A stretch of DNA of 64,000 bases, taken from contig NC_058341.1 in the NCBI RefSeq assembly GCF_905475395.1, positions 59,527,501 through 59,591,500 of the forward strand, given 5' to 3'. Source of the DNA: Chrysoperla carnea (lineage: Eukaryota; Arthropoda; Insecta; Neuroptera; Chrysopidae). The notes beneath the pieces were generated by a model. That model saw only the letters and a program-made list of their open reading frames with translations, made no database searches and had not been told where the DNA came from. This document shows positions 42,785-54,135 of the stretch, piece by piece. How positions within the stretch are numbered: the stretch's first letter is position 1; every line of letters starts with the position of its first letter. A program made the translations under genes and the position numbers.

Positions 42785-43990
42785 TTGTTACTTTCTCCAA
42801 TAGCAAATGCATATTGGTCAAGAAAATTTTCATCTTTAGAACTGATGGAATACATCTTTTAATAAAGATTTATTAGATGTCCGAATATAAAAATTTCGAT
42901 TTGAATCAAAACAATGAAATTTATTAATTTTAAAGTCAAACCAACAGCTTTTAAAAAAATTTGCGATATCGTTGCTCATTATTCTTCAATATTCTTAGTA
43001 AAAAAGATAATAGTTTAAAGTACCTTTAATTTTTTACTGCAAAACGTTACTAAGCCCTGTAGATTATAGTGATCATGTGATTTTTGTTTAACCAAATTGA
43101 AAATCGAAATTTGTATCATCAAGGTAAATTAATTTCAATTGGATGATGTTTCTCAATGGCACGTTCATACATCAACCTAAAAAATAATTCAGGCTAGTAA
43201 TAGGTTCCCTAAAAATATTTAACTCAATATGCCGATTTTTAACCGACATATGTGTAGAAAAATAAATATATTTGGGAGTTAAAAGAAATATTATTTGAAA
43301 GTAATGACATTCAATTAGGTTAGACATGCAATTTTTTTGAACTTACCTGATTTAGTTTCTTGGAAAATAAAACACACGTACATTTTCCTCCGTAGCGTTA
43401 TACACTACACAATTATTATATTGAAAATTCATTATTTCAAGAAAATATCGAAAACTTATTGATAATGATATAGATAGACTTGATATTAAATAAACACAAG
43501 TTTTAGCATGTTTCAAATAACTGATTATAATAAAAAGAAAATAAATTGTGAATGATCGCGACATCTATGGAAGTTTTTTTGAGTAGTATATTCATTTTTA
43601 GTGACATCTGTGGGCGTTTTTTGGTTTTTATTCATAATTAAGCCATCTATGATTGTTCAGGTGAAATAAAAGTGGCATATAAGTTGCCTAATAAATTGAA
43701 TGGTCTTGTTTACTGATATAGTCTCTGCTAGGAACCATCTTGTAAACCTTTATAGATTATAGAACCGTTATAGAATTATAGTTTAAATATTAAAAATTTT
43801 TCTTATAAAAAAATAAACAGCTTTTGTTTGAAACAATTTTTCGAAAACATCACTGTTTACCCGTGAAAGCGCAAATTGTATAGTATGTATTGTATGGGAA
43901 TATCAGTTATATATGTGTGACATGTATGTATGTGTAATGTGACAGAGTAATCATACCCGTCTATGCATGGTTTTTGGACGGAATTGGTTC
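42785..43990. other. Spacer between palindrome arms, left part
   Basis: Not mirrored on the right. 43140-43235 repeats about 42655-42745 of the arm (CATCAACCTAAAAAATAATT, then a GGCTAGTA/GGTTAGTA variant), suggesting an old tandem copy. No gene is supported. The 70-codon ORF at 43352-43564 is probably chance. Confidence 0.5.
43737..43985 (-). repeat. Dispersed ~480-bp repeat, partial copy (minus)
   Basis: Reverse-orientation relative of 151-640. It contains ACATCACTGTTTACCCGTGA and GTAATGTGACAGAGTAATCA, and ends near TCTATGCATGG. Confidence 0.65.
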
Positions 43991-44171
43991 GCATTGACTT
44001 ACTGAGCTAATAGGGCAACAAATTAATAATACTATGTTTATTATTCTACATGAGTTACTTGTTGCGACAAAGTACCCCCATGTATGTATATCTTCATAGG
44101 GTGGTAAACATAGAAAAAAAATAGAATATTTTCGCATTAATAATAGGTCTATGTTGATTATTCTACATGTG
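43991..44171. repeat. Copy of the right-arm tandem repeat joined to the element relic
   Basis: Direct-orientation copy of 47806-47986, starting GCATTGACTTACTGAGCTAA. It breaks off at 44171 (ACATGTGGTA) into the truncated retrotransposon, marking a rearrangement junction. Confidence 0.8.
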
Positions 44172-47100
44172 GTAGAATGCTCGAAGTGCTGAACGTAGCA
44201 TACGAACAACAACGGATCGCGCCGTCTCCGGGACAATTATACGCTCTGGTGTTTGCCCAGGACGGATGATAGTGACAGACAGATCGCGCTTTTCCCTGCA
44301 TCAATGGAAGCCCACACTGATTTTGCTGTTGAGGCGACGGCACGCATTTCTAGCTTGTGACCACAAACTAGAAATGTCTCCGCCGTCGCGCGCTAATCGA
44401 CCCTCAAGTGAGCCAGACAGATACTTGGCGAGCATATCTTCTGTTGGATCTTCTCCGATACGACGTCTCACTGCACGCTTAAGGCAGTACCAGGCCGTTT
44501 CCCTGACAATGGTGTCCTTGCAGGTCAGCAGTCTAAAAGCGTGCACTACGGTGCTTACGTCCGCGGAATCGGCCAACGGTAAAAGATTTGCGCCACCCTG
44601 GTAAGATGGAATATAAAGAACTTCCGGAGAGCCACGTTGAGGTAGGTTCATCCATTTCTTGGCTAGCCTTTTGATGGTTTTGTCTGCGTCCGTCAGTGGT
44701 CCTTTGGCGACATTGCCGCCTCGCAGTATAAAGTCTAGCCGAGAAAGGATGAACATATTTGTGGCTTCCAATTTTTGCCAGGGTGCAAGAAGAGAATCGT
44801 GTACTTTCTGAACGTCCTCCTTGATGGCCCGAATGGCATCAAGGGGGGTTTGGGCAACACGGAAGCCCGTTGGTACACCTAGATGATGATACTCCTCTCC
44901 GTCTTTTAAAACCGTTAGTCCTCCTCCTTGGATGGTAAATTCCGTAGGAAAGACTTCCCGTCTTCGCCTGCAATCAACATGCAGTGAGGCGCATTTCGGA
45001 GGTTGGAACTTTAGACCCATCCACTCAGCAGTTGATCCTACTGCATCCAAGAGAATTCTCAAGGATTCAGCATTTTTGCCGAGAAGAACGATGTCATCGG
45101 CATACGCGAGAATGGAAAAATTATGATCGTTGAGCTTGTAGCCATGCTGAGCTGCCAATCTAGACGCCACCCTTATAAGCGGCTCGATAGCCAAATTGAA
45201 AATAATTGGACTGAGTGGACAACCTTGCTTTACGCCCGCACGAATGTGGATTGGACGGGTTTCTCCGTCCTTAGTGCGGATTGTTGTGGTAGTATTGGCG
45301 TAAAGCTCGGCTATCACACTGCGTATCTTGTTGGGTAGCCGCATCTCTTCCAATACCCGCCGAATATGATCATGAGGCACAGAGCCGAAAGCATTGGCTA
45401 GGTCAAGCCAAGCCAATGCGATCTGTCTGCGATCTCGGCGCGCGTCATCCAATGCACTTTGGACTATGAAGTTGTGTTCATAACAGCCTTCATACTCCAG
45501 AAATCCTTTCTGCATTGGTGAGATATTGTTAGAGAGCTTCGCCCAACAGGTGACACGGTCGGCGATAACGCCGGCATACAATTTGGCGATCGTGCCCCCC
45601 AAAGTAAGAGGCCTCCAGTTCGACAGCTCATCACGGTTACCTTTTTTATATAACAGTACAGTGCGGGAGTCACCCCAAGCCAGTGGTGTTTTTTCCTCAC
45701 GGAAACAACGGTCGAAGATTGCAGAAAGTACTACGCAGCCGGGGTCGGAGCGTTTAAGGCACGAGTACCTTATACCGTCCTTCCCCGGAGCGGTGTTAGA
45801 AGTTTTAGCCAATCGCGCACATACTGATTCTTTTGAGATGGAGTCCAGTAGGAGCGTTCATCTCCATCTCCGCCATCATTTTGGTCAGGTCTGAATATTT
45901 GCCGGATTTGTTCAGGGGTTGGTGTTATTTCCTGATCCCTATGAGCAAATATTCCACGGAAATGTTCATGGACCGTTTCCGTGTTGACCTGACAAAATGG
46001 TGAGCTACCTGGATCGCTCAGTATGCTGGTCATGGCTTTTTTTTTATTGATTCTGTATAGTTTCTGAATCTTCGCCGCGTCCGCAGGGTTATATTGTGCA
46101 CGGCGGGGGCGGTTCCTCATAGGGCGAGGCCTATTTTGGAAACGCTGCACATTTGGGGGTGGTCTTTCGGCCACATGGCCTGGAGTGCCTCTCGCAAAGT
46201 CTGAAGTAATTGTTGCTACTGCCGCCTCAAATTCCTCCCAGCTGGCGGCGTTATCCAAAAGCGTAAGCCACCGAACCTGGTTTTTGGTCAGTTGACTTTC
46301 GGCCAAGTCGGTGGGTGGAGTAGGTGTAGGTAACTCGTCAGCATTGGTTCCAACAACTACCGGAGTAGCGCTGGGATCAATGCTGACAAGGTCTGGTTGG
46401 ATTTGTGCGGCTGCAGCAATCGGTGGAGTTTTATTCTCATTACGCGTGATGCTAGTGACATCGTTCAGCTCAGCGGGCGATCTAGTTCGGCTGAGTGGTT
46501 GGGGTGGTGATCCTAGTGGACGAGAGTCCATGCCAACCAAGTGATCTGAACGCGGTGGGTCTATATCAGTGTGAGGATCCATCGGTACATCGCGACACAA
46601 CCTTTCAGTGACAGTACCAAGAGCAGCCCCTGTGCCATTATCGGTTTTAGGGGGCGGGGGCTGTTGTGTGGCATTTGTTGAGACGGTTGTAGTTGTTTCG
46701 TTGTCATCGTCGCTGCTGTCTACTATTCGATGTAAGATCCTTTGAATATTGTGGTCGAATCCGGTGGATGTGCTGGGTTGAGGCCCAGATGATAATTTTT
46801 TTGGAGCTGTTGTCCTTGACGTAGAGGCTCCTGACTGGGACGCCGATCTTGCGCGTGTAACGCGCCTAGGCGGTGAAGTATGTTGGGGTTCCGGCGAGCT
46901 CTCAATCTCGGTAGTAGTAGCCGGCCTGGTTGTTGGTGGCTGGTTGCTGGCTGATGGAGGCCTTTTCCGAGGTGCGGCTTTTTTTGTTGGAGCAGTGGCC
47001 GCACCCGGTTGATGAGTTAAAAAGTGTTTTTTAAGGATTTTGAGAGACTCAGACCGGAAACCACAATCTGCGCATTCGAAAGTAAAGATCGGGGTCCCGT

Positions 47101-47302
47101 GGTGAAGTTTTATATGTTTTTTAAAGTCGGAGTGGCTCTTATATTTAGCGATGGTACGAAGAGCACCACCCCGACGTGCCGGAAGCGTGTCCGGGACATC
47201 CGCCCAGCACATCTCGCAGCGAAACTCTGCAGGGAACGGAAACATGATGGTCGTGTTAACCGTCCCTGCAGGTTCAACTGCTTCGTCTTCTGCCGAGGAC
47301 AT
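44172..47302 (-). pseudogene. Broken retrotransposon polyprotein (degenerate copy)
   Basis: Starts at 47302 with MSSAEDEAVEPAGTV and carries the two zinc fingers (FRCEMCW; FECADCGFRSESLKILKKHF). The frame is lost near 45860, where 7 nt present in the intact copies are missing between GAACGC and TCCTACTGG. The RT continues in another frame (45812-44301) with LDLANAFGSVPHDH, GVKQGCPLSPIIF and YADDIVLL. A TGG-to-TGA change then stops it after KISVGFH at about 44301. Recognisable coding continues to 44172 (RDLSVT, RPGQTPERIIVPETARS) before the truncation. Inactive. Many third-position changes relative to the intact copies, with the protein largely conserved, suggest it diverged while functional and decayed later. 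Confidence 0.9.
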
Positions 47303-47370
47303 AATGTGTGAAGTCCTGGCCTCGTTGGTGTGATACGATTATTTTTGATTGCGATAGTGAGGTCAGGAGA
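44172..47370 (-). mobile_element. Degenerate relative of the U2-targeting retrotransposon
   Basis: Minus-strand element fragment truncated at both ends. It keeps about 60-70 nt of 5' UTR (including CTCCTGACCTCACT, half of the hairpin) and the ORF to just past the region after the RT. It lacks the CCHC knuckle, the endonuclease and the 3' UTR. It is clearly more diverged than the four intact copies are from each other. It lies in the centre of the palindrome and is not flanked by U2 sequence. Confidence 0.9.
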
Positions 47371-47790
47371 CTAAGATTATAAATTAAATAGTGAATATAA
47401 TCTTTCGCTTAAATATAGACTTTATTTTTAGAGTCTATTATACTAACCTAAATTATTTTTTAGGTTGATATATCAACATGCCTCTGGACCAAGATCAATT
47501 CTATTAAACGGGCGATACATCCCTGTTGTTTGTTTTTAAATATCATCAAATCCACCTGGAGTCGATCTTCTTTCTTCTCTATTTCAGTGAGTGTTTTAGT
47601 GGCGTCAATGAGTGTTCTAGTGGCTCATTTTAAGTAATTGGTTTAAAGCCAATTATTGTTATTGCTGTATTTTATTTTTATATTTAGGAAATTATGTAAA
47701 ATTAATTTTCAAAATTCTTGATATTTTCATATCAATATTTCTTTTCTACATATCAATTTTTAATATTTTTCAGTCTTTTTGCTTACAGTC

Positions 47791-48256
47791 TTAATTGGTT
47801 ACGCATTGACTTACTGAGCTAATAGGGCAACAAATTAATAATACTATGTTTATTATTCTACATGAGTTACTTGTTGCGACAAAGTACCCCCATGTATGTA
47901 TATCTTCATAGGGTGGTAAACATAGAAAAAAAATAGAATATTTTCGCATTAATAATAGGTCTATGTTGATTATTCTACATGTGGTACTTGTTGCGACAAA
48001 GTACCCATGTATGTATATCTTCATAGGGTGGGTGGTAAACATAGAAAAAAATAGAATATTTTCGCATTAATAATAGGTCTATGTTGATTATTCTACATGT
48101 GGTACTTGTTGCGACATAGTACCCATGTATGTATATCTTCATAGGGTGGTAAACATAGAAAAAAATAGAATATTTTCGCATTAATATTAGGTCTATGTTG
48201 ATTATTCTACATGTGGTACTTGTTGCGACATAGTACCCATGTATATTTTCTTTCAT
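47791..48256. repeat. ~116-bp tandem repeats, right arm
   Basis: Reverse complement of 41900-42330 with the same four-unit structure and the same unit variants (GGTACTTTG and GGTACTATG types). Confidence 0.9.
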
Positions 48257-48494
48257 AAGTAAGGTTATAAAAATTAAATATACTATATACCCTATATTTA
48301 ATTATATTGTGTAAAAAGTTAAATAATTTATTTACATGCTGCGACAATAGAGTATGATGATGTTAAAATAACACTTTTAACTTCCTTCTTCATGAGTATG
48401 TGATTATTTATTTACAGGATATTTTCAAATGTTTTCTAAACATTGTTAACACCGATTATGCATCGATAGAAAAATGTATTTTTTGATTATATTT

Positions 48495-48645
48495 ATTAGG
48501 CCGACCCTAGTGATACTGCAATACCAGGGCAACCCGCGGCAGAAGAGGAGCAAGCTCCTAACACTCCGCCATTTTCCAAAAATCAGTTTAATATACTGGT
48601 CCCGCTATGCGGGACGTACCAGATATTAAGCTGATAAGAACAGAT
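48495..48645 (-). ncRNA. U2 snRNA gene, 3' part, right arm
   Basis: Reverse complement of the left-arm 3' part with the same Sm site, GTCCCGC stem and AGGAGCTTGCTCCT hairpin. 48625-48645 is the duplicated target at the element 3' junction. The two U2 genes in this window are oriented tail to tail. Confidence 0.9.
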
Positions 48646-51600
48646 TAAAGCTTTTTATTTGAATAATCTTTAAAAGATACATAGATAAAATTTGTACAAT
48701 AGATAGGAAATAGTCGAACAAGTGTAGTAAAAAATTTAAAAATATATAGTAAAATACATTTGAAAAAAATAGTTATAAATTAAAACTTATATAATAAATA
48801 AAAGGACTACACATTTAAAAAAAAAGAGCACTGAATTTTACACATTAAAAGAAAAAAAGAGGGAATCACAAACAAAATAGCAAGTGTCAATATCACAGTT
48901 TTAAAATATCACAAAAAAAATTAACATATTTTATCACAGATGCACATCACATAACTTGCACTGATGATGGGGGGGGGGGATGGCTCAGATGTTCGGGCCA
49001 TCCAGTACCTTTGTTCTTGGTCACGGGGGCTGATCATGGTACTGCCTCTGTCTGGTTAGGTGTTCGATATAGATGTCGCGCGACCAGCGGATCGTGTCCG
49101 ACACCATCAACCGAGCCATTGTCTGCGTATATTTGGGTGCTATTCCCAAAGACTTCGCAATCCTGTAGTTATTAGCTAGCCAGGCCCCGAGCGAACCAAC
49201 GACAAATGCATCCAATGAGACTCTGTAGCCTTTCGTGGTTAACTCAGCAGCAAGTTGGTTATATTTTTCGAGCTTTTGCTGCCGAGCAACCTCTAGGGCA
49301 TCCGGAGCACCCTCAAATGGAATGCAAATGTCGATGATCTTTACTTCCTTGCTAGATTCATCCAGAACCACCAGATCAGGACGAAGAGTACTCTGTACAC
49401 CGGGTACTTGTCTGTTGATGTTTAAGACAGCACCCGGGGGTAGACGCGATCCGCGAGCAAGACGGTCTTGAACGGCGTTATGCCGCCGTTGCCACGCCGC
49501 TGAATGGATGGTACAATGATTCAGTACGTGTGGCAATGTCTCATTGACATAGCCACAACGTCGGCATCGTTTATCCCCGTTCCCGAATCGCCGTGTTCCA
49601 TTTAATGGAACGACGCCGAGTCGAGCTCGGTGGATAAAGCGATAATCGCAGAATCGAGTGTACCGCCCATTCAGCAGGAAGTGGTTGCTCGCTTCCCTTA
49701 GATTAGTACATGAGTACGCCTTTCCCTGATCTGGTTTTCCTAGTAATTTAGAAAGGTAGTATGCCCGAAGTGCTGAGCGAAGCATACGGACTATCATGGA
49801 TCGCGCCGTCTCTGGGACAATGATACGCTCAGGTGTTTGCCCAGGTCGTTTGATGGTGACAGACAGATCACGTTTCTCGGCGCACCAATGGAAACCCACT
49901 CCGATTTTGCTGTTAAGACGGCGACATGCATTTCTAGCCTGTGTCCACAGACTAGAAATGTCTCCGCGGTCACGTGCCAATTGACCCTCTAGTGAGCCAG
50001 ACAGATATTCGGCTATCATATCCTCTGTTGGATCGCCACGGATACGTTGCCTCACCGCTCGCTTCAAACACGACCACGCCGTTTCCCTGACAATGGTGTC
50101 TTTGCAGGTCAGCAGTCTAAATGCGTGTACGACAGTGCTTACATCCGCGGAATCGGCCAACGGTAAAAGATTTGCGCCACCCTGGTATGATGGTATATAT
50201 AGAAGCTCAGGAGAGCCACGTTGTGGTAGGTTCATCCATTTCTTGGCTAGCCTTTTGATGGTTTTGTCTGCGTCCGTCAGTGGTCCTTTGGCGACATTGC
50301 CGCCTCGCAGTATAAAGTCTAGTCGAGAAAGGATGAACATATTTGTGGCTTCCAGTTTTTGCCAGGGGGCGAGAAGAGACTCGTGTACCTTTTGAACGTC
50401 CACTTTGATGGCCCGAATGGCATCAAAGGGGGTCTGAGCAACACGGAAGCCCGTGGGTACACCTAGGTGTTGGTACTCTTCTCCCTCTTTTAGGACCGTC
50501 AGTCCTCCTCCTTGAATAGTAAACTCTGTGGGATAGACTTCCCGACGTCGTCTACAGTCTACATGCAGTGAGGCACATTTCGGTGGTTGAAACTTTAAGC
50601 CCATCCATTCAGCGGTTGATCCTACAGCATCCAAAAGAATTCTTAGGGATGCAGCATCTTTACCGAGCAGAACTATGTCATCAGCGTATGCAAGTATTGA
50701 AAAGTGGTGGTCATGAAGTTTGTAACCATGCTCAGTTGCCAATCCAGAGGCCACCCTTATGAGTGGTTCAATCGCCAAATTAAAAATGATAGGACTGAGT
50801 GGACAGCCTTGCTTTACTCCCGCACGAATAGGAATTGGGCGGGTTTCCCCGTCTTTAGTGCGGATGGTGGTTGTTGAGTTTGAGTAAAGCTCAGCTATCA
50901 CACTCTTCATCTTGTTGGGCAGCCGCATCTCTTCCAATACCCGCCGAATATGATCGTGTGGAACAGAGCCGAAAGCATTGGCTAGGTCAAGCCACGCCAA
51001 TGCGATCTGTCTGCGATCTCGACGCACATCATCCAATGCACTTTGGACTATGAAGTTATGCTCATAGCATCCCTCATACTCCAGAAATCCTTTCTGCATT
51101 GGAGAGATATTGTTGGAGAGCTTCGCCCAGCAGGTGATGCGGTCGGCTAATACGCCGGCATATAATTTAGCGATTGTCCCTCCCAAAGTAAGAGGCCTCC
51201 AGTTCGACAACTCATCACGGTTACCCTTCTTGTATAGTAGAACAGTGCGGGAGTCAGACCAAGCCAGTGGCGTTTTTTCCTCACGGAAACAACGGTCGAA
51301 GATCGCAGAAAGCACGATGCAACCGGGGTCGGATCGTTTAAGGCACGAATACCTTATACCATCTTTACCCGGTGCGGTGTTAGAAGTTTTGGCCAATCGC
51401 GCACATACTGATTCTTTTGAGATGGAGTCCAGTAGGAACGTGAAGCGTTCGTCTCCATCTCCGCCATCATTTTGATCAGGCCCGAATATTTGCCGGATTT
51501 CCTCAGGGGTTGGTGATCGTTCCTGATCCTTATAAGCAAATATTCCACGGAAATGTTCATGGACCGTTTCCGTGTCGACCTGACAGAATGGTGAGCTACC

Positions 51601-53239
51601 TGGTTCACTCAGTATGCTGTTCATGGCTTTTTTTTTATTTATGCGGTACATTTTCTGGATCTTCGCCGCGTCCGCAGGGTTATATTGCGCACGACGAGGG
51701 CGATTCCTAGTAGGCCGAGGTCTATTTTGGAATTGCTGCGCATGATGTGGTGGTCGTGGTCTTTCAGCCACATGGCCTGGACTGCCTCTCGCAAAGTTTG
51801 CAGTAATTGTAGCTACAGCCTCTTCAAATTCTTCCCAGCTGGCGGCATTATTAATTAGTGCAAGCCACCGAACTTGATTTTCAGTGGGTTGTGTTGATGT
51901 TACAATCTCGTCATCATCGGTTCCAGCAACCACCGAGGCAGTACTGGGATCGTTGATGACGAGGTCTGGTTGAATTTGAATAGGCGCAACTACAGGTGGG
52001 GGGCTACGTTGCATATCGCTGATGCCATCGTTCAGCTCGATTGGTGATCGAGTTCGGCTGAATGGTTGGGGTAGTGATCCTGGTGGACTAGAGTCCATGC
52101 CAGCCAACCTATCTGATGGCGGTGGGTCGTAATCGGTTTGGGTTTCCGCCGGTGCATCGCGACACAACCTTTCAGTTGCAGCACCACGAACAGCCTCTGT
52201 GCCATTATCGGTTTTAGGGGGCTGGGGCTGTGTGGCATGACTGGTAGGTGGTTGTTGCTGACTATCGTCGTCGCTGGTAATGATGCTTAAGATGTTGCGG
52301 CGGATGTTAAAGTCATATTCGGTGGAAGTGCTGGGTCTTGCTGTTGATGTTGATGGTCCTGGAGCTGACGGGTGGTGTTGTCTTGAGGCGGCTCCTGATT
52401 GGGATACCGATCTAGCGCGTGTTACACGCCTTGGTGGCGATTGTTGAGTTCTGGGTACCGGAGAGCCCTCATCGCTAGTACCAGCCAACCTAGGTGGTAG
52501 TGGTTGGCTGCTGATTGGCTGAGTACTTTGTGTTTTTCTTTGCCGGGGTGCGGTCTTCTTAGGTGGAGCTGGAGCCGCACCCGGTTGATGACTTAAATAG
52601 TGTTTCTTAAGAATTTTGAGGGACTCAGACCGGTGTCCACATTCGGCGCATTCGAATGTGAAGATCGGTATCCCGTGGTGATGTTTGATATGTTTTTTAT
52701 AGTCAGAGTGGCTTTTGTAAGTTGATAGACGAGTGTTAAAACCACTCTGACTACCTTGCGTGTCCAGATGGACCCAACACTTCTCGCAGCGAAATTCTGC
52801 AGGGAACGGAAACTTGATGGTAATGTTAACCGTCCCTGCAGCCTCCGCTACCTCGTCGTCTGCCGAGGACATGATTTAAGAGCACTGCCCTGGCCCGTGA
52901 AATTATTTACAAATCCGGTGTGATAAATGAGAAAAAATTTTTGATTAGCTGAGCGAGGTCAGGAAACTATTACTAGTGACCTGACCCCACTTTTCCTGTG
53001 ACGGCGTTCAACATTATTGTATGTTTGGAGTGTACACCCTCTCAAGGAGAGTGTACACCCCTTGCACACAAGAAGTGGCGGCCTTTGAGAACTAAGGTGT
53101 TGGTTGTTCTCACTCAGTTATTCCCACTTACTATTAATCCTGTTGATTCACTCCTCCTGCTTCGGCCTCGATGCTATTGGCACTTTTGATTTCCTTGTTG
53201 CTTTAATCCATAATAAATTCACTTGTTACACTGATAAAA
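48646..53239 (-). mobile_element. U2-inserted retrotransposon, right-arm copy
   Basis: Single full-length minus-strand element in the right-arm U2 gene, at the same U2 position as the left array. The 5' UTR deletion pattern, the 3' UTR words (GTTATGTGATGTGC, GACCAAGAACAAAGG) and the T7CT4 run follow copy 2. It lacks the short inversion seen in copy 2. Its C run is 11 nt. Confidence 0.93.
49021..52872 (-). CDS. Retrotransposon polyprotein, right-arm copy
   Basis: Intact 1283-residue ORF read on the minus strand. It matches copy 2 at all variant positions I checked (CGHRSESLKIL, GAATER, ETQTD, LAGMDSS, EIVTSTQPTEN, TANFARG, SGLATEH) except that it has SSLWTQARN. It is thus what copy 2 would be without the local inversion, and is the best candidate for the unmodified form of that lineage. 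All zinc-finger, RT, CCHC and endonuclease residues described for copy 1 are present. Confidence 0.93.
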   Translation of the reverse strand: MSSADDEVAEAAGTVNITIKFPFPAEFRCEKCWVHLDTQGSQSGFNTRLSTYKSHSDYKKHIKHHHGIPIFTFECAECGHRSESLKILKKHYLSHQPGAAPAPPKKTAPRQRKTQSTQPISSQPLPPRLAGTSDEGSPVPRTQQSPPRRVTRARSVSQSGAASRQHHPSAPGPSTSTARPSTSTEYDFNIRRNILSIITSDDDSQQQPPTSHATQPQPPKTDNGTEAVRGAATERLCRDAPAETQTDYDPPPSDRLAGMDSSPPGSLPQPFSRTRSPIELNDGISDMQRSPPPVVAPIQIQPDLVINDPSTASVVAGTDDDEIVTSTQPTENQVRWLALINNAASWEEFEEAVATITANFARGSPGHVAERPRPPHHAQQFQNRPRPTRNRPRRAQYNPADAAKIQKMYRINKKKAMNSILSEPGSSPFCQVDTETVHEHFRGIFAYKDQERSPTPEEIRQIFGPDQNDGGDGDERFTFLLDSISKESVCARLAKTSNTAPGKDGIRYSCLKRSDPGCIVLSAIFDRCFREEKTPLAWSDSRTVLLYKKGNRDELSNWRPLTLGGTIAKLYAGVLADRITCWAKLSNNISPMQKGFLEYEGCYEHNFIVQSALDDVRRDRRQIALAWLDLANAFGSVPHDHIRRVLEEMRLPNKMKSVIAELYSNSTTTIRTKDGETRPIPIRAGVKQGCPLSPIIFNLAIEPLIRVASGLATEHGYKLHDHHFSILAYADDIVLLGKDAASLRILLDAVGSTAEWMGLKFQPPKCASLHVDCRRRREVYPTEFTIQGGGLTVLKEGEEYQHLGVPTGFRVAQTPFDAIRAIKVDVQKVHESLLAPWQKLEATNMFILSRLDFILRGGNVAKGPLTDADKTIKRLAKKWMNLPQRGSPELLYIPSYQGGANLLPLADSADVSTVVHAFRLLTCKDTIVRETAWSCLKRAVRQRIRGDPTEDMIAEYLSGSLEGQLARDRGDISSLWTQARNACRRLNSKIGVGFHWCAEKRDLSVTIKRPGQTPERIIVPETARSMIVRMLRSALRAYYLSKLLGKPDQGKAYSCTNLREASNHFLLNGRYTRFCDYRFIHRARLGVVPLNGTRRFGNGDKRCRRCGYVNETLPHVLNHCTIHSAAWQRRHNAVQDRLARGSRLPPGAVLNINRQVPGVQSTLRPDLVVLDESSKEVKIIDICIPFEGAPDALEVARQQKLEKYNQLAAELTTKGYRVSLDAFVVGSLGAWLANNYRIAKSLGIAPKYTQTMARLMVSDTIRWSRDIYIEHLTRQRQYHDQPP

Positions 53240-53298
53240 ATTAAGCTGATAAGAACAGATACTACACTTTGATCTTAGCTATACAGCCGAGAAGCGAT
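53240..53298 (-). ncRNA. U2 snRNA gene, 5' part, right arm
   Basis: 59 nt identical in mirror image to 27625-27683, interrupted after the same nucleotide. Upstream flanking DNA (53299-54391) is the mirror of 26532-27624, so both U2 genes would share the same promoter region. Confidence 0.93.
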
Positions 53299-53977
53299 AC
53301 TTACTGCCGGTAAAATACATGCTTATATACCCTAAATTTCATAAAACTAACTCCGCGAGTAGTACACAAAGTTGTAACATTGTAGAACGAAACACTATTA
53401 CTCTAGTTGAGATAGGTATATATATACATATACAAGGGTATGTAGCATATATAAAAAACACTTAAACATAACGTATAAAACATGTTTAGAAAAGGATAGC
53501 TTAATATAAACATTAAAATTAAAACGAGACGCTCGTTGCTGCGAGTAAGGTTACCCAATGCCATAATATCAAAAAATGTTAAAATGTATACTAGTGTAGA
53601 CATGACCATACACTTCAATAATGTTTCTAATAATGGTCTTATAAATTAAATAGTCTTATAATAGTCTTATTTATATTAGTTTAATGTATATTTTTAATAA
53701 TATTGTCAATTGAATTTTCACGAAAAATCGAATCGATGCAAAAAAATTTGAAAATAATGAATTTGGAGGGTATAAGTTTTATGTTCATAAGTTCACAAAT
53801 GTGATCATTTTTCACATATGTTTACGTTAGTATTTGGGTAAACATTAAGCACATAAAATAATTGCATTTATTAAATTTAGAAAATTATAATGCAAATTAG
53901 GAAAATTGCATTCCGGGAAATTTGTGAAAATCGAAATTTAGTTGTAAATGCATATAATCATACTTTAATTAAGGTTT

Positions 53978-54135
53978 GATTCCTATGCTGAGGCTGATAC
54001 AAGCGTCTGACGTAGTATAGTCGCGTCACATGCAATGAAGCAACTAATGCAAGTACAATGCTTGCATTAGGTTTCATAGTAGCAGTATACTGCGTCAAAC
54101 GGGCAGCGGCATAAGTCTGCCGCAACATAGGAATC
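53978..54135. repeat. 158-bp hairpin MITE (right arm copy)
   Basis: Mirror copy of 26788-26945 with the same GATTCCTATG/CATAGGAATC ends. Confidence 0.75.
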
